Origin: Bacillota bacterium
Lineage (GTDB): Bacteria > Bacillota > SHA-98 > Ch115 > JABLXJ01
Length of the DNA: 59,448 bases
Direction of reading: 5' to 3'
NCBI GenBank assembly: GCA_012839815.1
Contig: DUMQ01000137.1
Coordinates: 1-59,448 of the forward strand
A program made the translations under genes and the position numbers. Shown one piece after another: positions 37,605-47,692 of the stretch; positions within the stretch are counted from its first letter, which is position 1, and each line of letters starts with the position of its first letter. The notes under the pieces are model-generated. The model was not told the origin of the DNA, searched no databases, and saw nothing but the letters and a program-made list of their open reading frames with translations.

Positions 37605-38570
37605 TCACGATGGCGCGAGTTTGAGCGCGAGCGCAGCTGCCCCCACGATCCCGGCATCCGACCCCAGGCGGGCAGGCACTATCTTTACAGACTCACGGGC
37701 CCCTTCCACAGCCCGCTCCCTGACCGTCGCGCGAACCGTATCAAACAGCATATCACCGATCTTCGAGACACCGCCACCTATTACCACTACCTCGGGATTC
37801 AGGATGTTCACAAGGTTGGTGACCCCGAGGCCGAGATAGGTTGCCGCCTCGTGAATAATAGCCAGCGCCACGTCGTCGCCGGCCCGGGCCGCTCCAGCCA
37901 CGACCTCCGCGTTGACCCTGCCCTCATCCCCACCAGCGAGCTCCATAATCAAGGTTTCCTGGCCAGCTGCTATGCGTTCCCGGGCCATACGGGCTATCGC
38001 CGTCCCGGAGGCCATGGCCTCGAGACAACCATGCTACCCGCACCCGCACCGGGGACCACCGGACTTTATTATCATATGTCCTACCTCGCCGGCCACAAAT
38101 GTGGACCCGCTGTAGACATCGCCGTTGATTATGATCCCGCCGCCGATACCGGTGCTTACGGTCATGTAGACCATATTCTTCGCGCCCTGGCCGGCGCCGA
38201 ACTTCAACTCCCCCAGGCCGGCAAGATTGGCATCATTTTCGAGATAGACTGGAATACCAAGCTCACCTTCGACCATGTCTTTAACTGGGACATTATGCCA
38301 CTTAAGGTTGGGCGCAAAAATAACAACCCCGGTGGCCGGATTCAGCGGTCCCGGGCTCCCGATGCCGATGCCTCTGACATCACTCGCCCTTATACCGCAC
38401 GAGTTCATAATCTCTCTGATTCCGCCGTAAATCCTGGACATGACGGGGCCGACTCCCTCGTCTGCCAAGGTAGGCCTGGTGAGCCGCGCAGCTATGGTGC
38501 CCTCAGCATCCATCACGCCGAAGGCGATCTTGGTACCCCCCAGGTCGACCCCGATAACCCATTGCTTCAT
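37605..38570 (-). pseudogene. ROK-family glucokinase interrupted by an in-frame TAG
   Basis: Both halves of a ROK sugar kinase are present in one reading frame (38570-38034 and on to 37605). The first half has GVDLGGTKIAFGV, ENDANLAGLGEL, STGIGGGI and GEVGHM; the second has GCLEAMASGTAIA and NPEVVVIGGGVS. A TAG at 38036-38034 sits inside the zinc motif, as CGCG-stop-HGCLE, where other members carry any residue. One base change (for example from CAG or AAG) would restore it. The reason may be a true nonsense mutation, a sequencing error or read-through. It is 75 bp downstream of the PGI/PMI gene; substrate glucose is inferred. Confidence 0.85.
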
Positions 38571-38645
38571 CTCAAGCCCTCATTTCCGTCTCTGTCCTGC
38601 ATCTCCATCTCCCTCTTCATCACGTGGCATCACGTGGCATCTCGC

Positions 38646-39722
38646 CTACTTCACCTTCGCCAGTTCGCCCTTGAGATAATCGATAGCGGCAACCGGCGTC
38701 GGGTCCACGCCATAAAGGAACGCCAGGTACGCGCTGGCGAAATCCCCTACGTATATGAGGGACAGCAACCGTGCCAGCTCCGACTTGCCCGTGCTCCACA
38801 CCTCATCAATACCCGAGGCGCTTGACATCAGGGATTTCGTTATCTCCATCCGCTTCTGGACCCTAGGGTGATCCCCTTTATCGCGCAGGAGCACAACATA
38901 GAGCTGCCCTGCTATATCCCCGGGCGCCCCCCAGCCCACCGTCTCATTATGGTTCATCTCAGGGAAAATATTGGAGACAGCGTAGGTCTTGCTGTTCTCG
39001 TTAATCTGGCACTTCCAGCGCAGGGCTGCCGTACCCGGCCACCCGGACGATCCATAAATAACTGGAATCTTGTTTAGCATCTTCGCCGCAAGCCTCTTGC
39101 TCTGGTTGACATGTTCCGGTGACTCAGGCCCGAGGACCCTCCTCAGCTCTGCAAGGACATCGACCGCCTCTGCGAGATCCCCCGCCTTATCCCTGATGAG
39201 GCCCAGTTTACCCAGGACAACTATCATCGGAATAAAGAGGTAACCCAGAGCCGCCCTAGGTACCAGCGTCCCCGGTATTTTTATCACCGGCACCCCATCA
39301 TCTGCAGCCAGCTCGGCGAGTTTTCCCCCTGACGTGATGCAAAGGATCTTCGCCCCTTTCGCTCTGGCCGCGAGGTATGAACTTATGGTCTCCTCTGTAT
39401 TCCCCGAATAGCTCGATGCAACTACCAGGGAATCCCTGTCGACAAATCCCGGCAGTTCGTAGTCCCGGCTCACAACAACCGGGATGTTGAGTTCGGATGC
39501 GACCAGGGTCCTCAGGAGATCGCCACCAATAGCCGACCCCCCCAGTCCTGCTACAACGATATTCCGGGCGGCTGCAAAACCGCCGGGGACGTCCACCCGG
39601 GATGCTATCTCCCATGCCTCCTGGCATTGCTCCGGCAGGCCCTGTATAAACCCTAACATGCCACGCGGGTCAGCCTTCTTCATAGCCTCGACATCGTCTA
39701 GGTTTATGTGTGCTTGTATCAT
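38646..39722 (-). CDS. Bifunctional phosphoglucose/phosphomannose isomerase
   Basis: SIS-fold isomerase for fructose 6-phosphate, glucose 6-phosphate and mannose 6-phosphate. The first SIS domain has IVVAGLGGSAIGGDL and ASSYSGNTEETISS; the second contains PVIYGSSGWPGTAALRWKCQINENSK with the catalytic Glu region, then FPEMNHNETVGW. About 358 residues after starting at ATG 39722, the normal size. The upstream 20-codon extension to a TTG has no ribosome site. It sits with the ROK kinase, so the two would feed sugars into glycolysis and the glucan locus. Confidence 0.9.
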   Translation of the reverse strand: MIQAHINLDDVEAMKKADPRGMLGFIQGLPEQCQEAWEIASRVDVPGGFAAARNIVVAGLGGSAIGGDLLRTLVASELNIPVVVSRDYELPGFVDRDSLVVASSYSGNTEETISSYLAARAKGAKILCITSGGKLAELAADDGVPVIKIPGTLVPRAALGYLFIPMIVVLGKLGLIRDKAGDLAEAVDVLAELRRVLGPESPEHVNQSKRLAAKMLNKIPVIYGSSGWPGTAALRWKCQINENSKTYAVSNIFPEMNHNETVGWGAPGDIAGQLYVVLLRDKGDHPRVQKRMEITKSLMSSASGIDEVWSTGKSELARLLSLIYVGDFASAYLAFLYGVDPTPVAAIDYLKGELAKVK

Positions 39723-39798
39723 ATCGCCCGATAACCCCCTGTCTTCGTGGTAACTTAGGTGGGGCGCATCAGCGTACCGCAAGAAGATGCACTATAAA

Positions 39799-39831
39799 GG
39801 GATAGTCAGGAATATAATTCCCAACTATCCC
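39799..39831 (-). terminator. Hairpin after the UgpC-type ATPase gene
   Basis: GGGATAGT (39799-39806) pairs with ACTATCCC (39824-39831), and an inner GGAAT/ATTCC stem extends the hairpin. A short TTTATA run follows on the minus strand. It lies between the ATPase stop and the isomerase start and may separate the two units. Confidence 0.55.
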
Positions 39832-39914
39832 TTCAATAAACGCACCAGCCCTGCCCTCTAAGCTACCAGATTATGACTTTTAATCAATAAGTCTTTCCGC
39901 CTTTTACCTGACTT

Positions 39915-41015
39915 TTACCTGATAGCCTTCTCTGTCTTCTTGTCAAACAGGTGAGCCTGGTCAGTATTGAAGACGACCTGGATCTCGGCCCCATCAGTGG
40001 CGCGCGTCTTGGCATCCACCCTTGCAACGAAGGATTGCGGCCCATTCGACAGATACAGGTAAGCCTCCGATCCCATGGGCTCCATGACGTCTACGGTAGC
40101 AGTAACGACCCTGTCGGCAGGGGGATTGGGCACGAGTTCCTTGTCATCGATATGCTCGGGCCGGATCCCAAATATTACCTCCTTGCCGATGTACTCCCCA
40201 ACTCGTTCGAACCTGTTTGCGGGGAGCTTCACCTTGAAGCTCTCACAATCGACGTAATAATCGTCACCTTCCTTAACGACCCTGGCATCCAGGAAGTTCA
40301 TGGCGGGGCTGCCGATGAACCCGGCCACGAAGACGTTATCTGGGTGAGAGTATATCTCAAGCGGCGCTCCAACCTGCTGTATGAAGCCATCCTTCATGAC
40401 CACGATCCGGTCGCCCATCGTCATGGCCTCGGTCTGGTCGTGGGTCACGTAGATGATGGTCGTCTGGAGCCTGTTATGCAGCTTACTAAGCTCAGATCTC
40501 ATCTGAACCCTGAGCTTTGCATCGAGGTTCGAAAGCGGCTCATCCATCAAGAATACCTTCGGTTCACGGACTATAGCGCGCCCAAGGGCAACCCTCTGCC
40601 TCTGGCCGCCTGACAGCTCCTTTGGCTTACGGTTGAGCAGGTTTTCGATGCCCAGGGTCCGGGCCGCCTCCTTAACCCGCTTGTCGATCTCGGCTTTGGG
40701 GAACCTGCGCAGTTTGAGACCGAATGCCATGTTATTATATACATCCATGTGGGGATACAAGGCATAGTTCTGGAAAACCATTGCGATATCCCGGTCCTTG
40801 GGGGGCACATCATTCACAAGAGTATCCCCGATGTAGATGTTTCCGTTCGTGACCTCCTCAAGGCCGGCGACCATACGCAAGGTCGTAGACTTGCCGCACC
40901 CCGACGGTCCTACCAGTACGAGAAATTCTTTATCCTTTATCTCCAAGGTAGCGTCATTAACCGCAATGACGTTACCGAATGTTTTAGTAACATGGTCGAG
41001 AAATACTCTCGCCAT
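39915..41015 (-). CDS. ABC sugar importer ATPase, UgpC/MalK/MsmX type
   Basis: ATP-binding subunit for carbohydrate uptake (CUT1) transporters, about 366 residues. Walker A GPSGCGKST, Q-loop MVFQNYALYPHM, signature LSGGQRQRVALGRAI, Walker B VFLMDEPLSNLDAKL, and switch THDQTEAM. The C-terminal TOBE region (FGIRPEHI, MEPMGSEAYLYL) binds regulators or sugars. No permease or binding protein gene is nearby, so it likely serves several distant importers, as MsmX does. The start is ATG 41015 because GGAGG lies 7 nt upstream; the ATG two codons earlier is too close to it. Confidence 0.93.
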   Translation of the reverse strand: MARVFLDHVTKTFGNVIAVNDATLEIKDKEFLVLVGPSGCGKSTTLRMVAGLEEVTNGNIYIGDTLVNDVPPKDRDIAMVFQNYALYPHMDVYNNMAFGLKLRRFPKAEIDKRVKEAARTLGIENLLNRKPKELSGGQRQRVALGRAIVREPKVFLMDEPLSNLDAKLRVQMRSELSKLHNRLQTTIIYVTHDQTEAMTMGDRIVVMKDGFIQQVGAPLEIYSHPDNVFVAGFIGSPAMNFLDARVVKEGDDYYVDCESFKVKLPANRFERVGEYIGKEVIFGIRPEHIDDKELVPNPPADRVVTATVDVMEPMGSEAYLYLSNGPQSFVARVDAKTRATDGAEIQVVFNTDQAHLFDKKTEKAIR

Positions 41016-41021
41016 CCTCAT

Positions 41022-41676
41022 GCCTCCTTAAATCGACGTTAAGATAAGCGTAACGTCTACGCGTAGTTTAAATTCAAACTATCAAGTCCTATCGAGTTGA
41101 GAATTTATCAAGAAATCGAACCCTGCCGCCGGCCATATGAGACCCGCTCAACTTCTCGCGCAAACTAAGAATCTGTGGCACCGTGGTGCGTCAATCTTCG
41201 ATCCGGGTCTCCCCGCCGGGGCATCTAAATGGATGCCCTATTAGCACCCCTATTAATCCTGTTTTGGAAACGAGATCTTCCCCCTCCAGTCCCCCTTTCC
41301 TAAATGTATATCCCACGCAATTCATGTCAAACCGAGATATCTTTAGGTCTCTCTGCAGGTTCAGGGGGTGAATCAAATGTGTAAAACATCTGACAACCCC
41401 CGCTAACGGCCCTGTCCCCCATTAAGGCCATTTCTAATATTACTTATTCAACAAAAGTTTCACATATCCTCCTTAGATTTGAGGATTTTTTGTGTTCTAA
41501 GGGCTAATTCCAGGCTAAATCTCCTTCGATAATAATTATATCATATATGAAAACCCCCGAGGCATCAACCCCGGGGGTTCGTGTGCATGGAGGGTATCTC
41601 CTGCAAGAAGGGAGGAGGTTTTTATGTTGTATGCTACGTTATATACTGCGTTATATGCTACGTATCTTTGGTATGA
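41022..41676. other. 655-bp intergenic region
   Basis: Between the ATPase and the beta-barrel gene. It holds the barrel gene's terminator (41552-41579), a weak plus-strand stem with a T-run (ATCCTC/GAGGAT, 41466-41491), and a minus-strand frame of 61 codons (41376-41191). That frame's second half (FRKGGLEGEDLVSKTGLIGV) looks somewhat protein-like, but it has no ribosome site and no family match. Otherwise I see nothing definite; the promoter of the ATPase gene must lie here. Confidence 0.4.
41552..41579 (-). terminator. Terminator after the beta-barrel gene
   Basis: AACCCCCG (41552-41559) pairs with CGGGGGTT (41572-41579), 8 bp, about 100 bases past the stop codon. On the minus strand the stem ends with TTTTCATAT, a moderate U-tract. 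Confidence 0.65.
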
Positions 41677-43185
41677 TTAGAACTCGACCTTGAGGCTGGC
41701 GGTGGCCGAGAGGCCATCCACTAGCTCGTCGTCGTAGCCCTTATCGTAGTTCACCGCGAACTTGATGCCATTGGGCGCGGTGTAGCCCACGCTGCCGAGG
41801 TAGCTGCGGTTGTCGCCCTGCAACTTCGCCTTGCCCGTCAACTCAACAGCGTTGAGTATGGGCACAGGGACCGTTGTGGTAGCCTCGATATCATGCTCGG
41901 CCAGGGCATTGCTCTTCATGGTCAGGTCATATTTCGCATCGATGTTAAGTGGCCCGACCGGGAGACTCCTCTCTGCTCCAAACGTGATGGTAGTGAGCTC
42001 GTCAGGATCGCCCTGATGTATTGCCCCCTGAGCCAGTTCATAACCGCCCTTGAGTTTGAAGCCCTCGAGCATGGTTTCAGCCTTTACGGCGTAGATCGTC
42101 TTATCGCCTGCAGGCCGCTCATATATCGGGTCCACCTGGGCCTGCTCGTACTTGTCGACGCTCCCGGTGAGGGTCACGCCATGGATATCCATAGTAGCCT
42201 CGGCCTTTACACCCTTCTGGCCAATGTTGGAACCGACTGGGTTGATGGCTACACCCTCGTCGTCGACGGACCTATCACGGTAGATGGGGTTGAACGCCGC
42301 ATCGAAGTTCCTGTATCCGACCTTGACACCAAGACCGGGTATCATGGAACTGGCATCGAGTGCAGCCTCGACCTTGGTCGCAGATGCATTGGACGCCTCA
42401 TCGTGGGCGTATATGCCGCTGAGGCTGATTGTCTGGACCGGCGAGAACGCCAGGCTACCTACATAGGCCAGCTTATCATTGGCGTTTACCATGGCGCCCT
42501 TGACATCGAAGCCCTCGATGTTGGCAGCAACGGATGCGCCGCTGGCTACGAACCTGGCGCCGGGCACCACAGGACCAACCTCATGCTTGAGGTCCTCGAC
42601 CTTTGTGTCCGCCGGGTTGATCGGATCGCGCGTGCCGGGGTCCCAGCCGTAGAATACGTTCACGGTAGCGGGACCGAGCTTGATCCCGTCAACCGACGCG
42701 CCCTCTATAACGGCGTCAGTCGCGCTCGCCGCGAGGATATAGGGTGAGTAGTCGAGGGTGAGGTCGCCAAACCTGGTGGTGACCTCCTGGCCGCCGGGCA
42801 GGTAAGGACCTACCGCCTGGACATATGCCTTTTCGATGGTGAGCCCGTTAGGCCCGAGGACCGTTACAGGAGTCAGGCTCCCAAAGGTGCCCGCTGCTGG
42901 CTCATCACCAGACTGAAGCGGGGCCCCCTGCTGTCCGCTTTCGGGCTTCCAGAACGGCGCCCACTCGACCGGCTTGAAACCGATGAAGGCCTTGATCCGG
43001 TCGCCCTCATCAAACGAGATTCCCAGGTTTAGCCTGAGATCCCCAGTCCCCTTGAAGCTCTCCTGATCGCTCAGGGTGAGCTTGCTCTCAAGGGACCCGT
43101 TCACCTGTACCTTAGGTGCTGCCATGACTGGAAGCGCCATTGCGACGACTAGGGCTGCAACCAGTGCTACAGTTAGTTTTCTCAT
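41677..43185 (-). CDS. Secreted beta-barrel (porin-like) surface protein
   Basis: A classical signal peptide (MRKLTVALVAALVVAMALPV, cleaved at AMA-like VMAA) opens about 502 residues. The mature part is a run of amphipathic beta strands with short turns: VQVNGSLESKLTLSD, GDLRLNLGISFDEGDRIKAF, and so on to GIKFAVNYDKGYDD and a final strand SATASLKVEF ending in Phe. Alternating strands and a terminal aromatic are marks of outer-membrane porins. No SLH domain, LPXTG or membrane anchor is seen. The start is ATG 43185, with AGGGGG 9 nt upstream. A diderm porin is the best guess; a loosely bound S-layer protein is the alternative. Confidence 0.65.
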   Translation of the reverse strand: MRKLTVALVAALVVAMALPVMAAPKVQVNGSLESKLTLSDQESFKGTGDLRLNLGISFDEGDRIKAFIGFKPVEWAPFWKPESGQQGAPLQSGDEPAAGTFGSLTPVTVLGPNGLTIEKAYVQAVGPYLPGGQEVTTRFGDLTLDYSPYILAASATDAVIEGASVDGIKLGPATVNVFYGWDPGTRDPINPADTKVEDLKHEVGPVVPGARFVASGASVAANIEGFDVKGAMVNANDKLAYVGSLAFSPVQTISLSGIYAHDEASNASATKVEAALDASSMIPGLGVKVGYRNFDAAFNPIYRDRSVDDEGVAINPVGSNIGQKGVKAEATMDIHGVTLTGSVDKYEQAQVDPIYERPAGDKTIYAVKAETMLEGFKLKGGYELAQGAIHQGDPDELTTITFGAERSLPVGPLNIDAKYDLTMKSNALAEHDIEATTTVPVPILNAVELTGKAKLQGDNRSYLGSVGYTAPNGIKFAVNYDKGYDDELVDGLSATASLKVEF

Positions 43186-43540
43186 GTTTCGAATCCCCCT
43201 TGGTTGATTGCTGCGATTTAGTGCTATGACCGTGTCTTCGATTATATCCTTGCTGCATCTTGTGCTGCGATGGGTGAACATCAGATAGAGTATCCTTGTT
43301 TCCTCTTCATCCGTTCCCGCGGGTGCGTAGTGTGCTGCGTCTCTATCAACCCCCCGGTCTTCGCGCTAACCTCGGGGGTCACCTCCTTTCGTGCTGCGTT
43401 ACCGGAGGGATGATATTCATTAAATCTGACCCTTATTGGCTTCTGAACAAGATATTCTCCGTCATTCTCTTTATTCCTGCTTCTTAATCGCTATTGCTAC
43501 TATGAAAGTAATGGAACGTGCGCCGTAATATGCCTGGTCT
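43186..43540 (-). promoter_or_regulatory. Leader of the beta-barrel gene with CGCAGCAC repeats
   Basis: The 431-bp gap between lysC and the barrel gene holds, read on the minus strand, CGCAGCAC three times (plus-strand positions 43262-43269, 43332-43339, 43391-43398) and shorter GCAGCA copies at about 43209-43215 and 43251-43256. A GC stem (CCCCCG.. with CGGGGG, about 43355-43380) and a strong but geneless AAAGGAGGTGA site (about 43380-43390) also lie there. A structured, regulated leader is inferred. Confidence 0.5.
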
Positions 43541-43557
43541 TCCTCTCTAAATGAAAA

Positions 43558-43583
43558 GGAGGAAGGTATTTCTACCTTCCTCC
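43558..43583 (-). terminator. Intrinsic terminator after lysC
   Basis: A perfect 11-bp stem (43558-43568 with 43573-43583) with a GAAA tetraloop on the minus strand is followed by TTTTCATTT, 34 bases past the lysC stop. It ends the arginine-lysC run. Confidence 0.9.
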
Positions 43584-43616
43584 CCTAACACGACGGCCCG
43601 GCGGGCGAATGTGAAA

Positions 43617-44822
43617 TCACGAGAGGCCGAATTCATTGAAGAGCGCCCGCACCGCCCGTGGAGCATCATCCTCTTTCACCAGGCACGAGATGGTAATCTC
43701 CGAGTCCACCGTCTGCATTATAGAAATGCCCTCGCGGTAAAGCGCCTCCACGACTCGAGCCACTATGCCGGGCACTTCCTGCATCCCTGCTCCTACCACC
43801 GACACCTTGGCGCAACCCCGCAGGCACTCGCACCGGAAATCTTCCCGCGCCAGGGCTTCGAGGGCCTTATCGGCAAGCTGGTCCTTAACCGTAAAAATGA
43901 TGCTATCGGAGCTCATGTTGACAAAGTCGATACTGATCCCCGCCTCGCTCATAGCCTTGAACACGCGGACCTTCGCCGCAGCATCGTCCTCGCTCCGCGG
44001 GACAGATACGGTGATCCTGGCCAGGCCCCCGCTATGGGTCACGCCCGTGATGACCCGCGCAGGCTTCCCTCCTGTGATCAATGTCCCTTTCGAATCCGAG
44101 AAGGTGTTCCTAACGCGGACGGGGATACCTGCATCTCTTGCTATCTCTACAGCCCGGGGATGGACGACCTTCGCCCCGTTATGCGCGAGCTCACATATCT
44201 CATCATACGTCATGGTCTCGAGGACCCGGGCCCCGCCGGCGACCCTTGGATCGACGCTCATAACCCCATCAACATCCGTATAGATCTCAACCAGCTCGAC
44301 CTTTAGCGCGGCTCCGAGTGCCGTAGCAGTTGTGTCACTCCCGCCCCTCCCCAGGGTGGTTATGTCACCGGCCAGGGTCATCCCTTGAAAGCCTGCTATT
44401 ATGGGTATGAGACCGTCCCTCACATATCCTAGAATCCGGTCCGGCCCGATACCCAGTATGCGGGCCTCCTGGAAGTTATCATCCGTCACGATTCCGGCCT
44501 GCCCTCCGGTCATGGCCACGGCATCGAGACCAAATTTCCTCAGCGTTTGAACCATTACCACCGTGGAAATGATCTCGCCGCAGGAGACAAGGAGATCGAA
44601 CTCACGCGGCCTGATCTCGGGATAGACATTCCTGGCAAGGTCAATAAGGGTATCGGTGGCGTAAGGGTCTCCCCTCCTGCCCATGGCCGACACGACAACC
44701 ACGGGCGCATACCCCTCAGCCTTCGCCTGCATGATTTTAGCCGCGGCCTGTTCGCGGGCATGCGCCGTGGCGACTGATGTCCCTCCGAACTTCTGGACGA
44801 TTATCTTCAAGTTCTGCCCCAT
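43617..44822 (-). CDS. lysC: Aspartate kinase
   Basis: Makes aspartyl phosphate for lysine, threonine, methionine and diaminopimelate. The kinase domain has VQKFGGTSVA, VVVSAMGRRGDPYATD, GFQGMTLAGDITTLGRGGSD and YTDVDGVMSVDPR. Two ACT domains at the C terminus (ARITVSVPRSEDDAAAK, KVSVVGAGMQEVPGIVARVV) mark it as feedback-regulated. At 401 residues it is the standard single-function class. It is the last gene of the minus-strand run, 127 bp after argH, and has its own terminator. Confidence 0.95.
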   Translation of the reverse strand: MGQNLKIIVQKFGGTSVATAHAREQAAAKIMQAKAEGYAPVVVVSAMGRRGDPYATDTLIDLARNVYPEIRPREFDLLVSCGEIISTVVMVQTLRKFGLDAVAMTGGQAGIVTDDNFQEARILGIGPDRILGYVRDGLIPIIAGFQGMTLAGDITTLGRGGSDTTATALGAALKVELVEIYTDVDGVMSVDPRVAGGARVLETMTYDEICELAHNGAKVVHPRAVEIARDAGIPVRVRNTFSDSKGTLITGGKPARVITGVTHSGGLARITVSVPRSEDDAAAKVRVFKAMSEAGISIDFVNMSSDSIIFTVKDQLADKALEALAREDFRCECLRGCAKVSVVGAGMQEVPGIVARVVEALYREGISIMQTVDSEITISCLVKEDDAPRAVRALFNEFGLS

Positions 44823-44949
44823 TGTATCTCTCCCACTCCACGCTGTTGTTTATCGTGCTCTCGTTCAGCCTGCTTTCTTTTCCCTCGTTCCTCATATAAA
44901 ACAGGCTCGATACATGAAAACAGTCCGATCAATAAATCCTCCCGATGGC

Positions 44950-46329
44950 TCATCGTGCCTCGGAAAGGGCCTGCCTCGCCCGGGCTATAGCCTCCACCAC
45001 CCTCTCGCGCGCCGTCCCGCCTGGCACAGACCTGGCAGCCACCGACGCCTCAACGGAGACCACACCCTTTATATCTTCGTCAAATAACCCGGAGAATGAC
45101 TTCCACTCCTCCATAGATAGCTCCTCCAGGGTCTTCCCCTCTTTCGTGCAGTAAAGCACTATCCTGCCCACGATCTCATGGGCGCTCCTAAATGGAACGC
45201 CCTTGCGGGCAAGATAATCGGCTACATCAGTAGCCGTCATAAAACCGGCCCTGGTAGCCTGCATGAGCCTCTCCTTATTGATCTTCACGGACCGGAGCAT
45301 AGGTTGAACTATCGACAGGCAGGCCTTGAGCGTATCGATCCCGTCGAAAAGGGCCTCCTTATCCTCCTGCATATCCTTGTTGTAGGCGAGCGGCAATCCC
45401 TTCATTACGACGAGGATCGATACCAGGTCGCCGTAAACCCTCCCGGTCTTGCCCCTTATCAACTCCGCAATATCGGGATTTTTCTTCTGCGGCATTATGC
45501 TGCTCCCCGTGGCGTAGGCGTCATCCAGCTCTATATATGCAAATTCCGAACTCGACCAGAGCACTATCTCCTCAGAGAGCCGGCTCAAGTGCATCATGGT
45601 GATGGAACAAGCCGAAAGGACCTCGATGACGAAATCCCTATCGGATACTGCATCAATGCTATTTCGTGTAATATCATTAAAACCGAGCATGGATGCGAGG
45701 AGTTTCCTGTCGACCGGGAAAGTCGTGCCCGCGAGGGCTCCTGAGCCCAACGGCAGGATGTTTGCACGTCTGGAGCAGTCCCGGAACCTCCCCACATCCC
45801 GCTCGAGCATCTCAAAATACGCCATTAGATGGTGGGACAAAAGCACGGGTTGAGCCCGTTGCAGGTGCGTGTAGCCGGGCATTATGCAATCCAGGTTTTT
45901 CTCGGCGATGTCCACAAGCGTCCACTGGAGGGACCTGATCAAGCCGGTGATCGAGGCGATCTCCCTACGCACATAGAGCCGGGTGTCGGTAGCCACCTGG
46001 TCGTTCCGGCTGCGGCCCGTATGAAGCTTTCTCGCGACCTCGCCGACCCTAGCCTCCAGGAGGCGCTCGATGTTAGTGTGGATATCCTCCGCATCCAGCG
46101 AGAGATCAACGACGCCGGCCTCTATATCCCCGAGAACAGCTTTCAAGCCCTCGATGAGCTTATCGGACTCATCCCGCCGTATCACGCCGCACTCTCCCAG
46201 CATCCTGGCGTAGGCGATACTTCCCTCGATATCCTCACGATAGAGGCGTTTATCGAAAGGGATCGACGCCGAGAACTCATCGACTATACCCTCTGTTGGC
46301 TTTGTGAACCTCCCTGACCATAGCTTCAA
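44950..46329 (-). CDS. argH: Argininosuccinate lyase
   Basis: Splits argininosuccinate to arginine and fumarate. [20 protein letters not shown] is the family N terminus; [17 protein letters not shown] carries the substrate loop, [11 protein letters not shown]-type sequence ([16 protein letters not shown]) the catalytic His, and [12 protein letters not shown] the signature. About 459 residues from TTG 46329, which has AGGGAG 9 nt upstream; the longer in-frame extension overlaps argG and has no family match. It starts 22 nt past argG. Confidence 0.95.
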   Translation of the reverse strand: MKLWSGRFTKPTEGIVDEFSASIPFDKRLYREDIEGSIAYARMLGECGVIRRDESDKLIEGLKAVLGDIEAGVVDLSLDAEDIHTNIERLLEARVGEVARKLHTGRSRNDQVATDTRLYVRREIASITGLIRSLQWTLVDIAEKNLDCIMPGYTHLQRAQPVLLSHHLMAYFEMLERDVGRFRDCSRRANILPLGSGALAGTTFPVDRKLLASMLGFNDITRNSIDAVSDRDFVIEVLSACSITMMHLSRLSEEIVLWSSSEFAYIELDDAYATGSSIMPQKKNPDIAELIRGKTGRVYGDLVSILVVMKGLPLAYNKDMQEDKEALFDGIDTLKACLSIVQPMLRSVKINKERLMQATRAGFMTATDVADYLARKGVPFRSAHEIVGRIVLYCTKEGKTLEELSMEEWKSFSGLFDEDIKGVVSVEASVAARSVPGGTARERVVEAIARARQALSEAR

Positions 46330-46351
46330 ACGCCATCTCTCCCTGTTGACC

Positions 46352-47569
46352 TCAGACTTTGGAGCCGCTCTTGACCTTGGCTGCAACCTTTGTAGGGAGC
46401 CCCCAGATGTCAATAAAGCCCTTGGCCGCCCTGTGATCAAACATGTCACCCTTATCGTAGGTGGCAAGCGAGTAGCTGTAGAGGGAGTAAGGCGACTTCC
46501 TGCCCACCACGGTGGCGCTGCCCTTGAAGAGCTTCACCCTCACAGTGCCGGTGACATTCTCCTGGGTCTTGTCGATAAATGCATCCAGGGCCTCACGGAG
46601 CGGCGAGAACCAGAGGCCGAAATAGGCCATCTCAGCGTACTTCTGGTCTATGATGGATTTGAAATGATACGTCTCGCGCGGCAAAGTCAGGCTCTCGAGG
46701 TCTTTGTGCGCCTGGATCAACACGACGGCGGCCGGCGCCTCATAGATCTCGCGTGACTTTATCCCAACGAGGCGGTTTTCGACCTGGTCGATCCTGCCTA
46801 CCCCGTTCGCGCCCGCGATCTCATGCAGTCTCGTAACAAGGTCTACGGGATCAAGCTCCTTGCCATCCAGAGCCACCGGGACGCCCTTTTCAAAGGAGAT
46901 CTCTATATAAGTCGGAGAATCCGGCGCCAGCTCAGGAGACTTCGTCCACCCGAACGCATCCTCCGGCGGCTCCACCCATGGATCCTCGAGGACGCCGCAT
47001 TCTATGCTGCGGCCCCAGAGGTTGTCATCGAGGCTGTACGGGCTATCCACTGTTACGGGAATAGGGATACCATTGGCCTTGGCGTACTCTATCTCCTCCT
47101 CGCGCGACATGGGCCATTCGCGCACCGGCGCAATCACCTTGAGGTCCGGGTTCAGAGCGGCAATGGATACGTCGAATCGCACCTGGTCGTTCCCCTTGCC
47201 TGTGCACCCGTGAGCCACGGCATCGGCCCCCTCCTTCCTGGCTATATCAACCAGGATCTTGCATATCAGGGGCCTCGACAGGGCGGCGCTGAGCGGGTAT
47301 TTCCCTTCATAAAGGGCGTTCGCTCGCAAGCTCGCGAAGGCGTATTCCCTCAAAAATTCGTCGCGCGCATCCACCACATAACTCTTGGATGCCCCGACCT
47401 TGAGGGCTTTCTCCCTGATGAAATCCAGGTCCTTCTTGGCTCCGACGTCTACAGCGACAGCGATCACCTCGGCCCCGTACTTCTCCTGGAGCCATTTGAT
47501 GGCGACTGATGTATCGAGACCGCCGGAATATGCAAGGACTATCTTCTTTATCCCTTCCATATGATCCAT
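46352..47569 (-). CDS. argG: Argininosuccinate synthase
   Basis: Joins citrulline and aspartate using ATP. The PP-loop is [16 protein letters not shown]; further motifs are [15 protein letters not shown], the [15 protein letters not shown] segment, and the synthase loops near [11 protein letters not shown]. About 405 residues is standard. Two ATGs three codons apart (47569, 47560) are possible starts; GAGAGG favours the first. Order argF-argG-argH is kept. Confidence 0.95.
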   Translation of the reverse strand: MDHMEGIKKIVLAYSGGLDTSVAIKWLQEKYGAEVIAVAVDVGAKKDLDFIREKALKVGASKSYVVDARDEFLREYAFASLRANALYEGKYPLSAALSRPLICKILVDIARKEGADAVAHGCTGKGNDQVRFDVSIAALNPDLKVIAPVREWPMSREEEIEYAKANGIPIPVTVDSPYSLDDNLWGRSIECGVLEDPWVEPPEDAFGWTKSPELAPDSPTYIEISFEKGVPVALDGKELDPVDLVTRLHEIAGANGVGRIDQVENRLVGIKSREIYEAPAAVVLIQAHKDLESLTLPRETYHFKSIIDQKYAEMAYFGLWFSPLREALDAFIDKTQENVTGTVRVKLFKGSATVVGRKSPYSLYSYSLATYDKGDMFDHRAAKGFIDIWGLPTKVAAKVKSGSKV

Positions 47570-47692
47570 TCTCTCCTCTCTCGTATCGTCATCTTCCATC
47601 ATCTTTCACATCATCCATCTTTCACATCATCGTCCTCAGTTATCCATCATTGGCCGCCTGCCGGCCAGTCGCCGGGAAGAAAGAGGCTCGCC

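Noticed and set aside
38034-38036. Pyrrolysine or general TAG recoding
   Set aside because: TAG is the natural stop of hppA, eno and yvcK in this window, and the interrupted motif does not need pyrrolysine. Kept only as a local read-through possibility.
37428-38825. A 465-codon plus-strand open frame antisense to the sugar kinase
   Set aside because: It overlaps a recognised ROK gene on the other strand and has no family resemblance.
41677-43185. S-layer protein with SLH anchoring
   Set aside because: No SLH repeats or other cell-wall-binding module could be seen.
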